This document shows positions 60,419-64,000 of a DNA stretch of 64,000 nucleotides, one piece after another (the stretch's first letter is position 1; every line of letters begins with the position of its first letter). Origin of the DNA: Stutzerimonas nosocomialis. Lineage in GTDB: Bacteria > Pseudomonadota > Gammaproteobacteria > Pseudomonadales > Pseudomonadaceae. The stretch covers positions 1 to 64,000 of the forward strand of contig NZ_QLAE01000027.1 of assembly GCF_005876855.1 (NCBI RefSeq), read 5' to 3'. Both the position numbers and the translations under genes were made by a program. A model generated the notes under the pieces. That model did no database searches, was not told the DNA's origin, and saw only the letters and a program-made list of their open reading frames with translations.

Positions 60419-62860
60419 ATGTCCAAGCGCCAAAGCAAAACGGGTGTCCCCCACCTGGTCTATCAAGCCAACACTGGCTTCCAGTACTACCTCACATTCC
60501 CGAAGCATTTCGCGGCCAACCCGAAACTGCCTGCGCAAATCCGGTGGTCGCTCAGCCACGACGAAGCCCTGGCCCGCGATCTCGCTAAGTACCTGAATGC
60601 TTCTTTCGAGCAGTTCCTTGCCAAGGCAACCGAGCACTATGTCGAGCTCTTTTCTGACCGCCTGCTGGTTGACCTCCAAAGGTTTCACTTAGCGGTAGCG
60701 GAAGCACTCAAATTCGCCGACCGGGTTTGGAAAGTCCGCCCGTCGCCCATGAAGCTCGCGAACCAAGACCTTTCGGTCGCCCACGCTCGCATGATGAAAG
60801 AGAGTGCCGAGCGTGTAGTGCTCTATAGCCACGAGCCAGGGGGCGAAATTTTCTTCGCACTCACACCAACGCCCGCACTGGTAAAAGCGCTTGGGGTCGG
60901 GTTCGTACGCTTTGACTGGCCGCTCGGAACCAGCAACCAGTACGTGGCGAGCGACGCTGCCCGGTACATTTACGCCGCCCTTGATGTACTCGAGACCGTC
61001 CCACCCTCTCCAGGGCGCTATTCGAAAGAATCTCCTGCATTTGCAGCGATGACGCTTTATGAATACCTGTGCCATGCCCGCCCAGACCAGGGTCGGAATC
61101 TCATGCACATCCCCCCAGCACTACCGCAATCTCGGCAAGCTTTGCATTTTCATCTTCAGCAAGCCAACGCGATGCATCTGAAGCTCCGCATCATTGATCG
61201 AGCGCTCTTGGTGCAGGAGGAATCGGGGCTTTATGTGATGCTTATCGAACTTGATCCGCTGTGCATGAAAGCGCATCTGAGAGAAAAGAAAAGCTTTCGG
61301 GTTGAGCTGCTCACTAGCTCCATCATCATTGCAGTCCTCATGCTGACGTATACGCTGCAGAAGGTTGATAAGGTGCTGTTGCGTTACTTTCAGGAAGACG
61401 ATCACGAAGATCCTTACACCCAGGCGATGCAGGAGATCGGCGACCTCGTTCGGCGGATGTTGGGCTCCGCTGCAACCACCGAGCCTATGCAGACGATTCC
61501 GGAGCTGAACTCACCAACAGATGCTGTGGCACCGCCGCAGGATCCTGGCACGCTCGCCTTACTAAATGCACTCGGGAGCATTCTGCCTGACGCGCAGAAA
61601 GCCAAGCTTGAAAGCCTGTTTACGCAGCCCTCTGTCAACGAACGCATTGTCTCGCCGACGTGCAGCCCAAAGACAGGGCTGAGCCTCGCCGCATTGGTGA
61701 AGGAATACGAAGAGAGGCAGGTCCGCGAAGGTGCATGGGCCAATCCGCGGACTCGCATCACCGCACGGGCCCGGCTGGAAGGCCTGTGCGAGCTGCTTGG
61801 TGGGCACCGGCAAGTCGAGACGCTGACTCGCGCTGAATTCAACACGCTACGCGATCATCTGCGTAGCTATCCGAAGAACCGGCATCGCCTCCGTGCCACG
61901 CGTAACCAGCCGCTGAGTAAGATCATCAGCGACGGTAAATTCGAGCCAATCAACCCTCGCACTGCGAAGAAGTTTTTCGAATTGGCGAGGGCGCTTGTCA
62001 CCTACGCACATGATCAAGGCCACATCACCGAAAACATCGCGGCCGGATTGGCGTTCAGCACGAAAGGTGCCGAGGCGCCTAGGAAGCGCACATATAGCCC
62101 AAGCCAAATCGAGAAGCTGCTTCACGGCCCGGCCTACACGTTAACCAAGCCGCCGCGCTGGCGTCTGGACGACTTTAAGTTTTGGCTTCCGCTGCTCGGT
62201 CTCTATACCGGCGCACGGCTTAGCGAACTCTGCCAGCTGCGGCTGGAAGACATTCGGCAGGAGCTCGGCGTTTGGATCATCAGCATCAATCGGACAGGGT
62301 CGAAGCAACTCAAAACGTCCGACTCTGAACGGCTAGTGCCCATTCACAAGCAGCTGATCGAGACAGGCTTCCTCGACTATCACCAAGCTCGCCTGGACAT
62401 AGTTAAGCAGGATATGAAAGCTCCTCTTTTCGAAAATATCCGTGTCTACGGTGATCTTTCTCCTGGGCACGTTGCGAGTCGTTGGTACCTGGGCTCAAGC
62501 CAGAGCAGTCATGGCTACTTGGGGCTCTGCGGCCTCGGAGAGGAGGGCCTGACGTATCACGGCCTACGGCATACTTTTATCAACCAATTCCGCAGACAGA
62601 ACCTCGACCTCGCGAAAGCTAAAGCACTCGTGGGTCACGCTGATAAAAGTACAACTGGCGGCTATGGCGACTGCTATCCGGCAGGCGTCCTCAAGGACGA
62701 GCTCGACAAAATCGATTTCGGCCTTGGCTTGGACCACATCCATTACCGGCACTATCAGGGGCTCCAGAAAGCACAAGGTGACTTCAAAGTCGGGCGGCCG
62801 GTGGGCACGCCATTCCCGAACGTGCGAGCTCCGAAGCGCCACTGGAAATCGTACGCATAA
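60419..62860 (+). CDS. Large tyrosine-type site-specific recombinase (island integrase)
   Basis: 813 residues, about twice the size of typical phage integrases. The C-terminal catalytic domain is complete: R600 (TGARLSEL), K632, H714 and R717 (YHGLRHTF), H740 (VGHADKST) and nucleophile Y749 (GGYGDCY). A SAM-like core-binding domain lies about 440-580. The first 430 residues are of uncertain role, with a hydrophobic stretch near 297-312 (SSIIIAVLMLTYTL). The start MSKRQSK has AAAAGGT nine bases upstream; a longer frame from 60365 is possible. G+C is visibly lower than upstream. Inferred integrase of an ssrA-inserted island. Confidence 0.88.
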   Translation: MSKRQSKTGVPHLVYQANTGFQYYLTFPKHFAANPKLPAQIRWSLSHDEALARDLAKYLNASFEQFLAKATEHYVELFSDRLLVDLQRFHLAVAEALKFADRVWKVRPSPMKLANQDLSVAHARMMKESAERVVLYSHEPGGEIFFALTPTPALVKALGVGFVRFDWPLGTSNQYVASDAARYIYAALDVLETVPPSPGRYSKESPAFAAMTLYEYLCHARPDQGRNLMHIPPALPQSRQALHFHLQQANAMHLKLRIIDRALLVQEESGLYVMLIELDPLCMKAHLREKKSFRVELLTSSIIIAVLMLTYTLQKVDKVLLRYFQEDDHEDPYTQAMQEIGDLVRRMLGSAATTEPMQTIPELNSPTDAVAPPQDPGTLALLNALGSILPDAQKAKLESLFTQPSVNERIVSPTCSPKTGLSLAALVKEYEERQVREGAWANPRTRITARARLEGLCELLGGHRQVETLTRAEFNTLRDHLRSYPKNRHRLRATRNQPLSKIISDGKFEPINPRTAKKFFELARALVTYAHDQGHITENIAAGLAFSTKGAEAPRKRTYSPSQIEKLLHGPAYTLTKPPRWRLDDFKFWLPLLGLYTGARLSELCQLRLEDIRQELGVWIISINRTGSKQLKTSDSERLVPIHKQLIETGFLDYHQARLDIVKQDMKAPLFENIRVYGDLSPGHVASRWYLGSSQSSHGYLGLCGLGEEGLTYHGLRHTFINQFRRQNLDLAKAKALVGHADKSTTGGYGDCYPAGVLKDELDKIDFGLGLDHIHYRHYQGLQKAQGDFKVGRPVGTPFPNVRAPKRHWKSYA

Positions 62861-62876
62861 GGCCTAGCCAAACAGA

Positions 62877-62903
62877 GGCGGGAGTCCTGCTCCTGCCCTT
62901 TTT
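62877..62903 (+). terminator. Terminator after the first recombinase
   Basis: GGCGGGAG/CTCCTGCC stem (one G-T pair) with a five-base loop and a CTTTTT tail, 17 bases past the stop codon. Confidence 0.75.
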
Positions 62904-62918
62904 ACACATCCCTTAATT

Positions 62919-62935
62919 ATTGACAAAGTGTCAAT
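62919..62935. promoter_or_regulatory. AT-rich palindrome upstream of the second recombinase
   Basis: ATTGACA-AAG-TGTCAAT, perfect seven-base arms. It includes a consensus -35 (TTGACA), so a regulator bound here would cover a promoter. The surrounding 62905-63000 stretch is much more AT-rich than the rest of the window. Confidence 0.5.
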
Positions 62936-63003
62936 AGAAACTATCGAATGTAATTTTCCAATAGATTATCTTGACTGGTCATTTATACAGTAATAATCTC
63001 GAG

Positions 63004-63020
63004 CCTCACCCACCGTGAGG
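63004..63020 (+). promoter_or_regulatory. Hairpin that includes the ribosome-binding site of the second recombinase
   Basis: CCTCAC (63004-63009) pairs perfectly with GTGAGG (63015-63020) across a five-base loop. The right arm is the likely Shine-Dalgarno sequence, five bases before the ATG at 63026, so translation may be restrained. Confidence 0.55.
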
Positions 63021-63025
63021 TATAT

Positions 63026-64000
63026 ATGAATGTAACGTCCCCTATCTCCATTCCTTTTTATAAGGGCCTGAGTCTGATTGTAGAGCCTGGCCATGAAGAG
63101 CACTTGCGAATCGCCTTGGCGAACATCTCCGCGGTAACGGACGCGATCAACCGCTTCCACTCTTCACCGTTACTTACCGAGTTCATGGACACTACGCTGT
63201 CCCGCTTCCTGCGAGAAAACACTTACGCAGGAAAGTCCGAGCATATGCTGCGGGCTCGAATGGAAAAGCTGAAGGTCATCCTGACCCGAGATAACCCTAC
63301 ACGCCGAGTCGCTGAGCTTGATCGAGCTGATGTGCAGCGTCTAAAGGATCAGTTGCCATTGTTACTGAAGCAGAACTCGGCTTCGGGAAGTAAAGGCGCA
63401 AACCTCACGACCTATTACCAGCTGTTCAATCGCATGCTGGACGAGGCGCTGGAGAGCAAGCTGATTACTGATGCGATCAAGGTTGCTACTTGCAGTACAA
63501 AACAGGCCGAGGTCACCAAGCCATTTCTAGATAGCAACCTGATTCAGATGCTCTCCGGCTGGCCTTACCAAAAGTACCTCGCGGGCACACTGCCTAAGGT
63601 CTACCAAGACGCCAAGCCGTATCGGTTCTGGTTGCTTCCTCTCGGGCTCTACACCGGCGCGCGGCTCAATGAACTCTGCCAGCTTCGTGTGCATGATGTG
63701 ATCCGGGATGTCCACGGCGTAGAGCTCATCGACATAAACGATAACGGCTACAACAAGTCGCTAAAAACGGGCTCATCGGCACGGCAGATTCCGATCTGCA
63801 CGAAGCTTGTGGAGATGGGTTTTATAAATTTCGTAGAGGAACGACGTCAGGCCGATGGCAACGATGCATTGCTTTTCGGCGAGCTGAGCTTTGACCCGAA
63901 GCACTTATACTCCCGCGATCCGAGTCGTTTTTTCTGCGGGCCGTGTACGGGAACGGGATACATCGGTCAGCATTGTCCGCCGGCCGTTAATGGCGGGCTC
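63026..64000 (+). CDS. Second tyrosine-type recombinase (partial, runs off the window)
   Basis: 325 codons are open to the right edge with no stop. A SAM-like core-binding region (about 55-165: FLRENTYAGKSEHMLRARM, NLTTYYQLFNRMLDEALE) precedes the catalytic domain. R213 is in LYTGARLNELCQLR, matching the R600 region of the neighbour (YTGARLSELCQLR), and K247 in SLKTGSSARQIPI matches its K632. The HxxR, H and Tyr boxes would lie beyond the window. A CGPC and a further cysteine occur near 305-317. It is a divergent relative of the first recombinase, not a duplicate. Confidence 0.85.
   Translation, partial: MNVTSPISIPFYKGLSLIVEPGHEEHLRIALANISAVTDAINRFHSSPLLTEFMDTTLSRFLRENTYAGKSEHMLRARMEKLKVILTRDNPTRRVAELDRADVQRLKDQLPLLLKQNSASGSKGANLTTYYQLFNRMLDEALESKLITDAIKVATCSTKQAEVTKPFLDSNLIQMLSGWPYQKYLAGTLPKVYQDAKPYRFWLLPLGLYTGARLNELCQLRVHDVIRDVHGVELIDINDNGYNKSLKTGSSARQIPICTKLVEMGFINFVEERRQADGNDALLFGELSFDPKHLYSRDPSRFFCGPCTGTGYIGQHCPPAVNGGL

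Overview
The window is a stretch of a high-G+C gammaproteobacterial chromosome, almost certainly Pseudomonas in the broad sense; the P. stutzeri/Stutzerimonas group or a close relative is my best guess. The basis is gene order. From left to right the genes follow the P. aeruginosa PAO1 order I remember for about PA4690 to PA4772: rrn, msrQ, msrP, pssA, ilvC-ilvH-ilvI, mrcB, cbpA, prrF, acs, pnp-rpsO-truB-rbfA-infB-nusA-rimP, tRNAs, secG-tpiA-glmM-folP-ftsH, yhbY, greA-carB-carA-dapB, dnaJ-dnaK-grpE, recN, fur/bamE, rnfH-ratA/smpB, and lldR/lldP-lldD-dld.

Layout. 1-265: two tandem rRNA-type promoters firing leftward out of the window. 266-6212 (minus strand): methionine-sulfoxide repair (msrPQ), phosphatidylserine synthesis and the branched-chain amino-acid genes. 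6618-10446: a DUF4124 protein, YqcC, a TPR lipoprotein and PBP1B. 10604-13588 (plus): a phosphotransferase/ATPase fusion, a TfoX-C protein and CbpA, followed by one PrrF iron-responsive small RNA with its Fur box (13619-13766). 13893-21690 (plus): acetyl-CoA synthetase, an MpaB-family oxygenase, a thiolase, a DUF748 envelope protein and two tandem DUF2845 genes. 21754-31778 (minus): a BON-domain protein, the translation/RNA-processing block pnp to rimP, tRNA-fMet, tRNA-Leu and secG. 31783-36732: tpiA, glmM, folP, ftsH. The rlmE gene I expect between ftsH and yhbY is absent. 37263-48028: yhbY, greA, carbamoyl-phosphate synthetase, dapB and the DnaK chaperone set. 48121-52428: SOS-controlled recN, fur, bamE, rnfH, ratA and smpB. 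52441-59313: the lactate-utilisation locus with two LldR operators.

Regulatory sites agree with gene functions. There are sigma-32-like promoters before grpE, dnaK and (weaker) ftsH, a LexA box before recN, a Fur box before prrF, and LldR palindromes around the lldR/lldP intergenic region. The ribosome-rescue partners SmpB and tmRNA (ssrA, 59943-60320) are both present, about 7.5 kb apart.

The accessory part begins at the 3' end of ssrA. A complete 813-residue tyrosine recombinase follows 98 bases later, and then a second, divergent tyrosine recombinase that runs off the right edge. Base composition visibly drops there. This looks like the left end of a genomic island integrated in ssrA; its cargo lies outside the window. 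No insertion sequences, CRISPR arrays or classical defence genes are visible.
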